A DNA stretch of 64,000 nucleotides from Tumebacillus avium (lineage in GTDB: Bacteria; Bacillota; Bacilli; Tumebacillales; Tumebacillaceae). Location: assembly GCF_002162355.1 (NCBI RefSeq), contig NZ_CP021434.1, positions 1,148,501 through 1,212,500 on the forward strand. Direction: 5' to 3'. Made by a program: the position numbers and the translations under genes. Below, one piece after another: positions 1 to 10,695 of the stretch (positions within the stretch are counted from its first letter, which is position 1; the number at the start of each line of letters is the position of its first letter). The notes under the pieces are model-generated. The model was not told where the DNA came from and ran no database searches. It saw nothing but the letters and a program-made list of their open reading frames with translations.

Positions 1-61
1 ATATTCTCGTCTTTGCTACTTTTCCCTGCTCAGGGATTCCTAGACGCGCCGCCATGGTCAT
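1..61 (-). CDS. Possible 5' end of an unidentified gene, cut by the window edge
   Basis: An ATG at 61-59 opens a frame of 20 codons without a stop that runs off the left edge (reads MTMAARLGIPEQGKVAKTRI). There is only a weak GGG-type ribosome site upstream. I do not recognise the product, and the stretch is too short to prove coding. It would be divergent from the TPR regulator at 175. Confidence 0.2.
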   Translation of the reverse strand, partial: MTMAARLGIPEQGKVAKTRI

Positions 62-174
62 TTTTTCCCGGCTGTGAACTGCAAATCGCCCCTTTTCACT
101 TGGGTTGACGGCGTGGTAAATTATCATCAATAGGATGAATATTAGGATTCCGTTACGGAATAGGAGAAACGATT

Positions 175-1488
175 ATGCAATATTTGACCCTCGGGCAAAA
201 ACTGCGCTTGAAGCGCAAAGAATTGGATCTCACCTTAAAGGACATCGCAGGGGACTACATCTCTCCGGCGACGCTCAGCCTGGTCGAGCGCGACCTGCAG
301 GTTCCTTCCGAGGAGCTGTTGCGCTATCTCGCCGAGCGTCTGGAGACGCCGTACAGCTACTTCAAAGAAACGCCGGAAGAAACGCTGGGGCGGCGGGCCA
401 AGACCTTGCTCGCAGAATCGGAAGCGCTCCTGCACCGCAAGCGTTTCTCGATGGCGACGCGTTTTGCCGAAGAGATCCTCAACGATGCCAAAGACTTGCG
501 CCTGCACCACTACATCGCGCAGTCGGCCCTTTTGCTCTCGCGCATCGCCTTAACGCAGGAAGAGTACCACCGAGCGAACGAATACCTGTTCGAAGCGCAG
601 TCTGCAGCCCACTTGTCCGGACATCATGAATGGCTGCCGAGCATCTACTTCCAATTTGCCCAGGTGTCCTTCCGCCAATCGTTTTATCCGCAGGCGCTCG
701 ATTACCTCAAGCAAGCGGATCATGCCACGCCAGAATCGATGGATGACGAGCTGCACCGCAAGATCCTTTCGCTCCTCTCGCAGACCCACCACAAAATGGG
801 CAACTACGACCTGGCGCTGGACTATGCGGAAAAAGCGACGAGCCTCGTCTCGCGCATGAACAACCTCGAGGCCTATGCCGAGTCCCTGATCATGCTCGGC
901 GCCAACTACCGCGAGCAAGAACAATACGACAAAGCGCTCGAGCTGTTCCAAGAGGCGATGCGCATCTCCCGCCAGCTCGAAACGCAGCACGAGCTCTCCG
1001 AAGCTGAGCGCAACCTCGCCGAACTGTACGTCAAAACGGGCGATCATGCGCAAGCGCATCAGCATTTCGAGCTCGCGATCGAGCAAAAACAAAAGCTGGG
1101 CGATGCTTCCCTCTTCACCACCATGCTCGACCTCGTCGAAGCCCTGCTCGACGCCGGAGATATCTACCAAGCCCAAAGCCGCCTCCAAACGGCCCTCGGC
1201 CACGACATCCCCTCCGCCGAGGAAGACCGAGCGCGTGCGCTCGCCCTGTCCTACCAGATCTCCTGCCTGCTCGGAGACGAAGCGGCCGGCCGCCAAGCGC
1301 TCGAAGAGAGCCTGACCCTGGCCCGCAGCCATTCCGTGCAAACGAGAATGCCCGACATCCTCGTCAAGCTCGGGCGCATCTGCGCCAAGGCCGGTGACCA
1401 GACCATGGCGACGCAGCTCTTCGGCGAGGCCTTGGCAGGCTACGAAAGCCTCGGCGTGATCATGCGCACCAACCCCAAAAACGCCTAA
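175..1488 (+). CDS. XRE-family transcriptional regulator with C-terminal TPR repeats
   Basis: A 437-residue protein with an N-terminal helix-turn-helix of the XRE/Cro type (about residues 5-62), followed by a long all-helical region with repeated TPR-like motifs (about 75-425), for example near YDKALELFQEA and HAQAHQHFELA. This is the architecture of RRNPP regulators, cytoplasmic receptors for short imported peptides; Rap/NprR/PlcR are the known examples. It is a paralogue-like match in layout to the regulator at 23041 (both read AERLETP just after the HTH). The ATG has AGGAG at 162-166. I found no short secreted peptide gene in the 240 bases downstream, so no ligand is evident. The target genes are unknown. 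Confidence 0.85.
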   Translation: MQYLTLGQKLRLKRKELDLTLKDIAGDYISPATLSLVERDLQVPSEELLRYLAERLETPYSYFKETPEETLGRRAKTLLAESEALLHRKRFSMATRFAEEILNDAKDLRLHHYIAQSALLLSRIALTQEEYHRANEYLFEAQSAAHLSGHHEWLPSIYFQFAQVSFRQSFYPQALDYLKQADHATPESMDDELHRKILSLLSQTHHKMGNYDLALDYAEKATSLVSRMNNLEAYAESLIMLGANYREQEQYDKALELFQEAMRISRQLETQHELSEAERNLAELYVKTGDHAQAHQHFELAIEQKQKLGDASLFTTMLDLVEALLDAGDIYQAQSRLQTALGHDIPSAEEDRARALALSYQISCLLGDEAAGRQALEESLTLARSHSVQTRMPDILVKLGRICAKAGDQTMATQLFGEALAGYESLGVIMRTNPKNA

Positions 1489-1690
1489 GCGTCCTTTGCC
1501 CTTAAAAAAGGGAGCAGAGGTCACCCAACTCCCTCGGGGGAGGGCGGGATATGCGGAAGTGGTGATCTTTGAATCTTTACCCTTCCGCTAAAAAGGTTTT
1601 ACGATCTTACTCAATCAAAGGGTGAAGATGAAACGTGAACCCGGAGCATGTCCCGCCCGGACCCGACCACCCAAGCAACACAAACAACAA

Positions 1691-1725
1691 AAAACCACCG
1701 TGCCCCCAAAGGACACGGTGGTTTT
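1691..1725. terminator. Rho-independent terminator downstream of mnaA
   Basis: A perfect 12-bp stem (1691-1702 with 1714-1725) around an 11-base loop, starting 3 bases after the mnaA stop. Read on the minus strand it is followed by a T-rich run. It could also stop readthrough from the plus-strand regulator. The rest of 1489-1690 holds nothing I can identify. Confidence 0.85.
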
Positions 1726-1728
1726 GCA

Positions 1729-2880
1729 TTATACGGTAAACTCTTCCGGCTTCTCATCCTTACCAAAATGATAAAGAATCGCCTGCACAATGCGTTCCGA
1801 AGCCTTCCCATCCCCATAAGGATTCGCCGCAATCGACATCGCGCGATGTGCCTCCGAGTTAGTAATCAACTCCGTCGCCATCTCATGAATCACCGCTTCA
1901 TCCGTCCCAGCCAGCTTCAACGTCCCCGCCTTAATACCTTCCGGCCGCTCCGTAGTATCCCGCAGCACCAGCACCGGAACGCCCAACGACGGCGCTTCTT
2001 CCTGAATCCCGCCCGAATCGGTCAAAATCAAATAAGCCCGCGACATAAAGTTATGCGTATCAAACACATCCATCGGATCGGTCAAATGAATCCGCTCATG
2101 CCCGCCCAAAATCGCCCGCGCCGGTTCCTGCACCGCCGGGTTCAAATGCACCGGATACACAACGACCAGATCCTCATGCTCGTCCACCAACCGACGAACC
2201 GCCCGGAAAATGTTCTCCATCTTCTCACCGAGGTTCTCCCGACGATGCGCCGTCATAAACACCAAACGCTGACCCGCTTGCAGCCCGTCCAGAATCGGAT
2301 GCGAATACGTCTCGCGAACAGTGGTCGCCATCGCGTCGATCGCCGTGTTGCCGGTCACGTAGATCGCTGCTTCCGGCTTATTTTCCGCCAGCAAATTGCC
2401 CTTCGACTGCTCCGTCGGGGCAAAATGCAGATCGGCCATCACGCCGGTCAACTGACGGTTCATCTCCTCCGGGAACGGGGAGTACTTGTCAAACGTCCGC
2501 AGCCCCGCTTCCACGTGGCCGACCGCCACCTGCTGATAAAACGCAGCCAGCGCCCCGACAAACGTCGTCGTCGTGTCGCCGTGCACCAGCACGATGTGCG
2601 GCTGTTCCTTCGCAATCACATCCTGCAGACCGGCCAGCGCCTTGATCGAAACGCCGGTCAGCGTCTGGCGCGGCTCCATGATGTCGAGGTCATAGTCGGG
2701 CGTCACTTCAAACAGCTCCAGCACCTGGTCGAGCATTTGGCGGTGCTGCGCCGTCACGCAGACGCGGGAGTGAATCTGCTCGCCGGCGCGCTCCAATGCT
2801 TTTACCAGCGGAGCCATCTTGACCGCTTCAGGACGAGTGCCAAACACCGTCAGTACGCGAATGGGTTCCATCTTGTTCAT
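1729..2880 (-). CDS. mnaA: UDP-N-acetylglucosamine 2-epimerase (non-hydrolysing)
   Basis: Interconverts UDP-GlcNAc and UDP-ManNAc, supplying ManNAc for teichoic acid linkage units or other cell-surface glycans. The 383-residue protein has the family hallmarks: an N-terminal FGTRPEA (substrate loop), VHGDTTTT, ETGLRT-like VEAGLRTFDKYSPFPEE, TAHRRENLG and TDSGGIQEEAP near the C-terminus. The start was placed at 2880 because AAAAGGAGAG lies just upstream; an ATG 27 bases earlier has no ribosome site. It is the last gene before a strong terminator, 42 bases downstream of upp, so probably cotranscribed with it. Confidence 0.93.
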   Translation of the reverse strand: MNKMEPIRVLTVFGTRPEAVKMAPLVKALERAGEQIHSRVCVTAQHRQMLDQVLELFEVTPDYDLDIMEPRQTLTGVSIKALAGLQDVIAKEQPHIVLVHGDTTTTFVGALAAFYQQVAVGHVEAGLRTFDKYSPFPEEMNRQLTGVMADLHFAPTEQSKGNLLAENKPEAAIYVTGNTAIDAMATTVRETYSHPILDGLQAGQRLVFMTAHRRENLGEKMENIFRAVRRLVDEHEDLVVVYPVHLNPAVQEPARAILGGHERIHLTDPMDVFDTHNFMSRAYLILTDSGGIQEEAPSLGVPVLVLRDTTERPEGIKAGTLKLAGTDEAVIHEMATELITNSEAHRAMSIAANPYGDGKASERIVQAILYHFGKDEKPEEFTV

Positions 2881-2922
2881 CGCTCTCCTTTTCTCTTGCC
2901 AAACCAATCTTGCTTAAAAAAC

Positions 2923-4885
<1,963 letters not shown>

Positions 4886-4930
4886 CCAAGGTCTCCCCTT
4901 TTCCAGTACTAAAACAGGTTATTTCCGAAC

Positions 4931-4936
4931 ATTATA
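4931..4936 (-). promoter_or_regulatory. Extended -10 element for glyA
   Basis: The minus strand reads ATGCTATAATG: TATAAT with a TGC extension, placing transcription start about 40 bases before glyA. The -35 position has no clear match, as is common for extended -10 promoters. Confidence 0.5.
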
Positions 4937-4970
4937 GCATAATAGAAGAAAAAAGTTCGTGTTTTTGAAA

Positions 4971-5531
4971 TTACTCTTCGAAAATATACACAGCCCGCGC
5001 GCCGCCGACCAGCTTCGGGCGAGTGCGTGCCATCGTCACATGCGCTTCCCCGATCTCACGCAGCGTGCCGCGCACCGGCACGGCGACATGGCGCAGATGC
5101 ATCCCGATCAACGTGTCGCCGATGTCGATGCCGGCGTGTGCCGCAATTTTCTCGACCATCGCCGGGCGATCCAGCTTGCGGAAAGCCGTAGAAGCGACCG
5201 CGCCGCCCGCCGTCGGCACCGGGACGACGACCACCTCTTCAAGCCCGAAGCGCTGCAAAGTCTCGCGTTCCACGACCAGGGCACGGTTGAGATGTTCACA
5301 GCATTGGAACGCGATGTGGAAGCCGTATTTCGCCCGGGCTTCCAGCACCGCTTCCACGATCAGCGCGGCGGCGTCCAGCGAGCCGCCCGAGCCGATTTTT
5401 TTCCCGACGACTTCGCTCGACGATGCGCCGATGACGAGGATGTGCTCATCGGTGAGCTGCGCCTGGGCTTGCAGGTCGTCGATCACTTGCAGCGTTTGGG
5501 CCTTGACCGCTGCCAGCTCCGGGGTTAGCAT
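4971..5531 (-). CDS. ywlG: YwlG / UPF0340 family protein of unknown function
   Basis: A 186-residue cytoplasmic protein of the UPF0340 (TIGR01440-like) family found beside rpiB and glyA in Bacillales. Visible family features are GASSSEVVGKKIGSGGS and AFQCCEHLNRALVVER. No biochemical role is established to my knowledge. The start at 5531 overlaps the rpiB stop as ATGCTAA, with AAGGTG upstream, so the pair is translationally coupled. A longer upstream frame only reads through rpiB in another phase. Confidence 0.85.
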   Translation of the reverse strand: MLTPELAAVKAQTLQVIDDLQAQAQLTDEHILVIGASSSEVVGKKIGSGGSLDAAALIVEAVLEARAKYGFHIAFQCCEHLNRALVVERETLQRFGLEEVVVVPVPTAGGAVASTAFRKLDRPAMVEKIAAHAGIDIGDTLIGMHLRHVAVPVRGTLREIGEAHVTMARTRPKLVGGARAVYIFEE

Positions 5532-5995
5532 CCGGTGACACCTTCTTCGCGCCCGTAGCGCTGTTCGATGTCGCCGATCTTGCCGATGCGGGTCGCGTGA
5601 CGGCCGCCGCTGAATTCGGTGGTCAGCCACAGTTCCACGATGTCGTCCGCCAGGCCAGCGCCGATGACGCGCGCGCCCATCGCCATCACGTTGGTGTCGT
5701 TGTGCTCGCGGGTCGCTTTGGCCGAAAACGTGTCATGCAGCAAGGCGCAGCGAATGCCCGGCACCTTGTTGGCGACGATCGACATGCCAAGCCCGGTGCC
5801 GCAGATCAGGATGCCGCGGTCATATTCCCCGCGCGCCACCGCTTCTGCGACCTGAATACCATAGTCCGGATAATCGACCGATGCTTCCGAGTATGTACCA
5901 AAATCATGGTAAGACAGCCCCATGCTCTCCAGCTTCTTCTTGACCGACTCCTTCAGCGTAAACCCGCCATGGTCGGCTGCGATTGCCACTTTCAT
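5525..5995 (-). CDS. rpiB: Ribose 5-phosphate isomerase B
   Basis: Interconverts ribose 5-phosphate and ribulose 5-phosphate in the pentose phosphate pathway. The 156-residue protein shows the RpiB/LacAB signatures: AIAADHGGF at the N-terminus, the CGTGLGMS active-site loop with the catalytic cysteine, and REHNDTNVMAMGARV. GGAGGTCTG precedes the ATG. It is the first gene of the rpiB-ywlG pair, upstream of glyA. A TATACT hexamer at 6034-6039 (minus strand) is a possible -10. Confidence 0.95.
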   Translation of the reverse strand: MKVAIAADHGGFTLKESVKKKLESMGLSYHDFGTYSEASVDYPDYGIQVAEAVARGEYDRGILICGTGLGMSIVANKVPGIRCALLHDTFSAKATREHNDTNVMAMGARVIGAGLADDIVELWLTTEFSGGRHATRIGKIGDIEQRYGREEGVTGC

Positions 5996-6134
5996 GATCA
6001 GACCTCCGTTGCGTTTGGAATCTTTGCAACTCTAGTATATCCTACCCTGTCTGAAAAATCGTACCCGAAGTTTTCGAAAAGTGCTACTCTAACTGTATGC
6101 AAGGATTTCAACTTGTGAGAGGAAGTGGCAAGCG

Positions 6135-7898
6135 ATGAATGAACAAGCTCAAACACCACAACCGATACAAAAACACCAATGGCGCGCCTTTCTGCGCCTG
6201 ATCACCAATACCAATCCACCGAAGCTGCTGATCGCCGGCGTCCTGATCCTCAGCCTGATCAACACGGGAGCCTCGCTGATCGTGCCGTGGTTTACGAAAA
6301 ACCTCGTCGATGTGGTCAGCGTCTCCACCTTAAACACGTCGGTGATCCTGCTGCTCATCTTCGCCTTCTTGCTGCAGGGCGTGTCGGCAGCGTTTTCGCA
6401 CTATATGCTGTCCTATGTCGGGCAGACGGTGGTCGCCAACCTCCGTCGGCGCTTGTGGCAGAAGCTGCTCGCGCTGCCTATCCCCTATTTTGACAAACAC
6501 CGCTCGGGGGAGACGATCTCACGGGTGACCTCCGATACGGGGATCATCAAGGACATCATCGTCACGCACCTGATCACCTTTTTCACGAGCATCATCTCGA
6601 TCGTCGGGTCGATCATCATCCTCTTGTACCTCGACTGGCAGATGACCCTCGTCATGCTCTCCGCCGTGCCGGTCACGTTCCTCGTCATCCGGCCGATGGG
6701 GCGCAAAATGTACCTGATCTCCAAAGGGCTCCAGGACGAGATGGCCAGCTTCACCGCCCTGCTCACCCAAGTGCTGCAGGAGATCCGCCTCGTCAAATCG
6801 TTTAACGCCGAACCGCGCGAAAATCAAAACGGCGAGCAAGGCATTCATCAGCTGTTCCAATTCGGGCTGAAAGAAGCGAAAGTCCAAGCTGTCCTCGCGC
6901 CCTTGATGACGTTCCTGATGATGGCGATCCTCGTCGTGATCATCGGCTTCGGCGGGGTGCGCGTGGCGACCGGCGCACTTACCGCCGGGGAACTGGTGGC
7001 GTTTATTCTGTACCTGTTCCAGATCATTATGCCGTTTGGGCAGCTGGCCCAATTTTTCACCTCGATCCAAAAAGCGATGGGGGCGACGGAGCGTTTGATG
7101 GGCATTCTGGAGCATGAAGAGGAAGACCACGCCGAGCACAAACAGGTGGAGAGCACCTCCGTGCCGATTTCCGTGGAGAACCTGACCTTTACCTACCAGA
7201 CCGGCGATGAAGTGCTGCACGGGGTAGATTTCACCATCCTGCCCGGCAAAGTGACAGCGATCGTCGGGCCAAGCGGCTCAGGGAAAACGACCTTGTTTTC
7301 GCTCTTGGAGCGTTTCTACCGCCCGAGCGGCGGGACGATCCGGCTTGGGGAGACGGCGATCGATGCTTTCAACCTGAAGTCCTGGCGCGAGCAGCTTGGC
7401 TATGTCTCGCAGGAGAGCCCGCTGATGGCCGGAACGATCCGCGACAACATCGCCTACGGGGTCGAGCGCGAAGTGACGGAGGAAGAGATGCAAAAGGCGG
7501 CCGAGATGGCATATGCGGACGGGTTCATCCAAGAGCTGCCCTCTGGCTACGACACCGAAGTCGGCGAGCGCGGCATCAAGCTCTCCGGCGGCCAGCGCCA
7601 GCGGATCGCCATCGCCCGCGCTCTGCTCCGCAACCCGAACATCCTGATGCTCGACGAGGCGACCTCCTCCCTCGACTCCACTTCGGAAAAAGTAGTCCAA
7701 GACGCGCTGACCAACCTCATGCACGGCCGCACCACCCTCGTCATCGCCCACCGCCTCTCCACCGTCGTCGACGCCGACCAGATCGTCGTCCTCGAAAAAG
7801 GGCGTGTTACAGGTGTCGGCACTCATGAAGAGCTGTTGGCGAAGCATGAGCTGTATAAGGAACTGGCCACGCAGCAGTTCCAGTTGGAAGAAGCTTGA
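6135..7898 (+). CDS. ABC-type multidrug exporter, fused membrane and ATPase half-transporter (BmrA-like)
   Basis: The 587-residue half-transporter acts as a homodimer in the membrane. Residues about 30-320 hold six predicted membrane helices of the type I exporter fold. The ATPase domain (about 345-585) has Walker A GPSGSGKTT, Q-loop YVSQESPL, signature LSGGQRQR, Walker B ILMLDEATSSLDS and H-loop IAHRLST, all intact. Length and layout match B. subtilis BmrA; the substrate cannot be read from sequence. GAGAGGAAG precedes the ATG. It is monocistronic, divergent from rpiB and convergent with ywlE. Confidence 0.9.
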   Translation: MNEQAQTPQPIQKHQWRAFLRLITNTNPPKLLIAGVLILSLINTGASLIVPWFTKNLVDVVSVSTLNTSVILLLIFAFLLQGVSAAFSHYMLSYVGQTVVANLRRRLWQKLLALPIPYFDKHRSGETISRVTSDTGIIKDIIVTHLITFFTSIISIVGSIIILLYLDWQMTLVMLSAVPVTFLVIRPMGRKMYLISKGLQDEMASFTALLTQVLQEIRLVKSFNAEPRENQNGEQGIHQLFQFGLKEAKVQAVLAPLMTFLMMAILVVIIGFGGVRVATGALTAGELVAFILYLFQIIMPFGQLAQFFTSIQKAMGATERLMGILEHEEEDHAEHKQVESTSVPISVENLTFTYQTGDEVLHGVDFTILPGKVTAIVGPSGSGKTTLFSLLERFYRPSGGTIRLGETAIDAFNLKSWREQLGYVSQESPLMAGTIRDNIAYGVEREVTEEEMQKAAEMAYADGFIQELPSGYDTEVGERGIKLSGGQRQRIAIARALLRNPNILMLDEATSSLDSTSEKVVQDALTNLMHGRTTLVIAHRLSTVVDADQIVVLEKGRVTGVGTHEELLAKHELYKELATQQFQLEEA

Positions 7899-7911
7899 TC
7901 CATCGCATCAA

Positions 7912-7939
7912 AAAAGCCACAGCATCTGCTGTGGCTTTT
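7912..7939. terminator. Bidirectional terminator between the ABC exporter and ywlE
   Basis: A 13-bp perfect inverted repeat (7912-7924 with 7927-7939), A-rich on the left and T-rich on the right, lying between two convergent genes. Confidence 0.9.
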
Positions 7940-7951
7940 CTCATGACGAAC

Positions 7952-8638
7952 CTACAACTCCTCTTTCAACCGTACAACCAGCTTCTCCAGCAACCCTTCA
8001 ATCTCTTCCGCCGTCGCATCATAGACGCTCTGCGCGCCGCCGTACGGGTCGGCAATATCATAGCTGGGGAGCTTGCCCATCAGCTCGACCATCTGTTTGC
8101 TCTCCGCCTCAACCGAAGCTTCCAGGCGCGCCTGCAGCTTCTCCAGGTCGTCGGCAGCACTGGCATCGCCTGCTCCATAGCGGGCTTGCAGGGCTTCGAC
8201 TTCATCGGCGTGGTCTTGCAAAAAGTGGCCTTGCTTCATCTGCGCCGCTTCCTGCACTTCTGCCATCTGGTCCAAGATCGCCATGTTGGCCGGGTCGTCA
8301 TCGACGAACTCCTTCAAGGTAAACGTCTTGTCCAGCGCATTGAAATGCTTTTCCACGATCGCGCGCTTGTGCGACTCGCCCATGGTCAGGATCAGGTCGG
8401 CCCAGCTCACCAGTTCGCGGTCGAGCAGCGACGCCATGTGACCTGCGCCGTCCATGCCTTTCGCATTCAGCACGTTCGCCGCGCCTTGGGATGCAGGCGA
8501 GCCCGGCATCGCCGCAACGCCTGCCGAACGCACCTCCACCTGATCTCCCAAGCCGGCCGCTTCCAGACGGCGGCGCATGAGAGGTTCTGCCATCGCGCTG
8601 CGGCACGTGTTCCCGGTGCATACAAATAACAGTTTCAT
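7952..8638 (-). CDS. ywlE: Low-molecular-weight protein-arginine/tyrosine phosphatase family (YwlE-like) with a large insertion
   Basis: The N-terminus carries the phosphatase P-loop VCTGNTCRSAMAE (nucleophile Cys7, Arg13). Thr11 within CTGNTCR is the residue associated with phosphoarginine specificity in B. subtilis YwlE, so the likely role is reversing McsB arginine phosphorylation. The general-acid loop DPYG is at 197-200. The family is usually about 150 residues; this one is 228. The excess lies at about 112-190, between TLKEF and the DP loop, and is an acidic, Gln/Ala-rich, helical stretch. The catalytic residues flanking it are intact. It sits in the conserved ywlE position next to mntP. 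Confidence 0.85.
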   Translation of the reverse strand: MKLLFVCTGNTCRSAMAEPLMRRRLEAAGLGDQVEVRSAGVAAMPGSPASQGAANVLNAKGMDGAGHMASLLDRELVSWADLILTMGESHKRAIVEKHFNALDKTFTLKEFVDDDPANMAILDQMAEVQEAAQMKQGHFLQDHADEVEALQARYGAGDASAADDLEKLQARLEASVEAESKQMVELMGKLPSYDIADPYGGAQSVYDATAEEIEGLLEKLVVRLKEEL

Positions 8639-8713
8639 CCGAATCCTCCTCGCTCCGTTCGCGTGTGTCTCCCTCTCAGTATAGCCGCGCTTGCCTTACC
8701 CATGCAAATTTTA

Positions 8714-9451
8714 CTAATGCAAATGCAGGTGTCCGACCATCAGCAAAATCGCCGCCCCGATGATCGTGCCGCCCGCCGTGATGATCTTGGACGAATGCCA
8801 CGCTTCCGGCCACAGATCCCGCGCCACCACATAGCCCATCGCCCCCGCCGCAAAGCCCATCGACATCGAGATCAGCTGCGGCGACACCTCAAACAGCAAG
8901 ATCCCGACCAGCGTCCCGAGCGGTGTAAACAACGCCGCCAGCGTGATGATCCCGATGATCTTTTTCCCCGGAATCCCCGCCATCCGCAGCGGCACGGCGA
9001 TCGACATCCCCTCAGGCAGGTTGTGCAGCCCGATCGCCAGCGCCAGCAGCATGCCGAGCTCCGGATGCAGCTTGTCGCCCGCACCAATCGCCAAGCCTTC
9101 CGGAATGTCGTGCAGCGCCGTCACCACTGCGATAAACCAGCCGAGGCGCAGATAGTGAAACGACGCCCCTTTGGCGAGCGGCGACCTGCGCAGCACCCCT
9201 GTCACGATGCGGCGCATCACCATCATGAAAATCCACCCGGCCGTCACGCCGTAAATGACCGCTTTCGTCCCGCCGCCCGCATATGACGCCGGAATCAGGT
9301 CGGCGCAGACCACCGCCAGCATGATCCCCGCCGCCAGCGCCAGGAAAAAAGCCAGCCCGTGCCGCGTCAGCTTGCCGATGCGCAGCACCAACAGCCCGCC
9401 CAGCGTCGTCGCTAAGCCCGACAGTAAACTCACCAGCAAAATTTGCGCCAC
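8714..9451 (-). CDS. ZIP-family divalent metal transporter
   Basis: A 245-residue membrane protein with about eight helices. The ZIP metal-site motifs are present in helices IV and V: ALHDIPEGLAIG (about 111-122) and GLHNLPEGMSIAVP (about 140-153). The protein ends in HLHLH, a possible metal-binding tail. The family moves Zn, Mn or Fe into the cytoplasm; the exact metal is not predictable. The start is GTG at 9451 with GAGGAGG upstream; that ribosome site overlaps the mntP stop, so both are probably one operon. Confidence 0.85.
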   Translation of the reverse strand: MAQILLVSLLSGLATTLGGLLVLRIGKLTRHGLAFFLALAAGIMLAVVCADLIPASYAGGGTKAVIYGVTAGWIFMMVMRRIVTGVLRRSPLAKGASFHYLRLGWFIAVVTALHDIPEGLAIGAGDKLHPELGMLLALAIGLHNLPEGMSIAVPLRMAGIPGKKIIGIITLAALFTPLGTLVGILLFEVSPQLISMSMGFAAGAMGYVVARDLWPEAWHSSKIITAGGTIIGAAILLMVGHLHLH

Positions 9452-9464
9452 GAAGCGTTCCTCC

Positions 9465-10031
9465 TCACAGCAAAAACTTCACGCCAAACGCCACCAGCAC
9501 CGCCCCGCCGATCGCTTCGCCGTATTCGCCAAACAGATGTGATGCTTTGCTTCCGATCGACAGCCCCGTCGCCGCCATCATCGCGCCGCAGATGCCAAAC
9601 AAGGCCACGGCGATCGCCACATTGGCCCCCAGCGTGCCGAGCGAAAATCCGACCGACAGTGAATCGATGCTGACCGACAGCGCAAACAGGATCAGCCCCA
9701 GCCCGGCTGTCCGCGAACCGCTGCGCATTTGTGCGTCGTCGTCGTCCCCTTTTATCGAATTCCACACCATATGTACACCGAGCCCGATCAACAGCAGGGC
9801 GCCGATCCATTTGGTCATATCGCCAACCGCTTTGGCCAGGTACAGGCCTGCCACCATCCCGATCAAAGGCATCAACACATGGAAAAACCCGATCGTGAGC
9901 GAGATTTTCGAAATCTCCCGGCGGTTCAGCCGCAGCATGCCCATGCCAAGCCCCAGGGAGAACGCATCCATGCCAAGCGCAAGCGCCATGATCAAAAGGG
10001 TCATGAACTCTCCCCACTGTATACTGGTCAT
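9465..10031 (-). CDS. mntP: Manganese exporter MntP
   Basis: A 188-residue inner-membrane efflux protein with six predicted helices and the two internal repeats of the family, each with an Asp-containing motif: GMDAFSLGLGMGM and SVSIDSLSVGFSLG. It exports Mn(II) when the cell is overloaded. Start 10031 was chosen because the family has about 14 residues before the first helix; an ATG at 10004 with GGGGAG just upstream is the alternative. Frames extending further upstream run into the glycine-rich gene and are not real. It sits in the same place as B. subtilis ywlD/mntP and is cotranscribed with the ZIP gene. Confidence 0.9.
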   Translation of the reverse strand: MTSIQWGEFMTLLIMALALGMDAFSLGLGMGMLRLNRREISKISLTIGFFHVLMPLIGMVAGLYLAKAVGDMTKWIGALLLIGLGVHMVWNSIKGDDDDAQMRSGSRTAGLGLILFALSVSIDSLSVGFSLGTLGANVAIAVALFGICGAMMAATGLSIGSKASHLFGEYGEAIGGAVLVAFGVKFLL

Positions 10032-10116
10032 CAAAACGACTGTCCCTCCCCCCGGTTGTCCTTTCCCCTCATGTGTATGCAACCTGTCCCGCGTTCTGAA
10101 CCAAAAGCGGACAGGC

Positions 10117-10147
10117 AAAAGCCCCGGCTCCAACAAGCCGGGGCTTC
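10117..10147 (-). terminator. Terminator downstream of the glycine-rich protein gene
   Basis: An 11-bp perfect GC-rich stem (10119-10129 with 10136-10146). On the minus strand it ends in TTTTGCC. It lies 24 bases after the stop at 10171 and insulates mntP. Confidence 0.85.
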
Positions 10148-10170
10148 TCCTATACGATTGCACCGTTGAA

Positions 10171-10554
10171 TTACCAGAACAGCCCGCCGTACGGACGATA
10201 TCCATACCCGCCAAAGCCACGATAGCCGCCGTAGCCGCCAAAGCCGTACCCATACGGACGATATCCATAACCGCCACCATAACCGCCACCATAACCACCA
10301 TAACCGCCGAAGCCAACACCGGCTCCGATGCCAACACCTACGCCAACGCCGCCAAACCCATACATTCCGCGGTACGGATAGTACCCCCCGCCAAAGAATA
10401 CATGCTCGACATCCAGTCCCTTGCGGTTCTTCTTCGGCAGCGCTTTCAAGGTGACCCCTTTCGCGTCCGCCTTTTCCACGATCCCCACCTGCGGACCCTC
10501 TTCCGTGTAAAGGGTGACCGCTTTGCCGATCAGTTTTTCAAACTGCTTTTGCAT
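10171..10554 (-). CDS. Small protein with a glycine/tyrosine-rich C-terminal half, possible spore coat component
   Basis: The 127-residue protein has two parts. Residues 1-60 (MQKQFEKLIGKAVTLYTEEG onward) look like a small beta domain, as in several Bacillales DUF-type spore proteins. Residues about 62-127 are low complexity, almost entirely Gly, Tyr, Phe, Val, Pro and Arg with GGYGG and YRPYG repeats. Such tails occur in spore coat and exosporium proteins; this is analogy, not proof. The start at 10554 has GGAGGTG upstream. It is monocistronic with its own terminator. Confidence 0.7.
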   Translation of the reverse strand: MQKQFEKLIGKAVTLYTEEGPQVGIVEKADAKGVTLKALPKKNRKGLDVEHVFFGGGYYPYRGMYGFGGVGVGVGIGAGVGFGGYGGYGGGYGGGYGYRPYGYGFGGYGGYRGFGGYGYRPYGGLFW

Positions 10555-10695
10555 TCCTGCTTTCACCTCCGAAGAGTCATCATTGCTGATGCTTGTACTC
10601 CATCGTATGTGGACTGGCAGGAATCGGTGTGGACAAGTGCCTGTGGACAAATAAAAAAAGACCTGAGCCTGATCTCCAAGCTCCGGTCTTCCTGC

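Noticed and set aside
105..136. TTGACG at 105-110 as a -35 for the first TPR regulator
   Set aside because: No acceptable -10 lies 15-19 bases downstream; TAGGAT is 20 bases away. Not strong enough to list.
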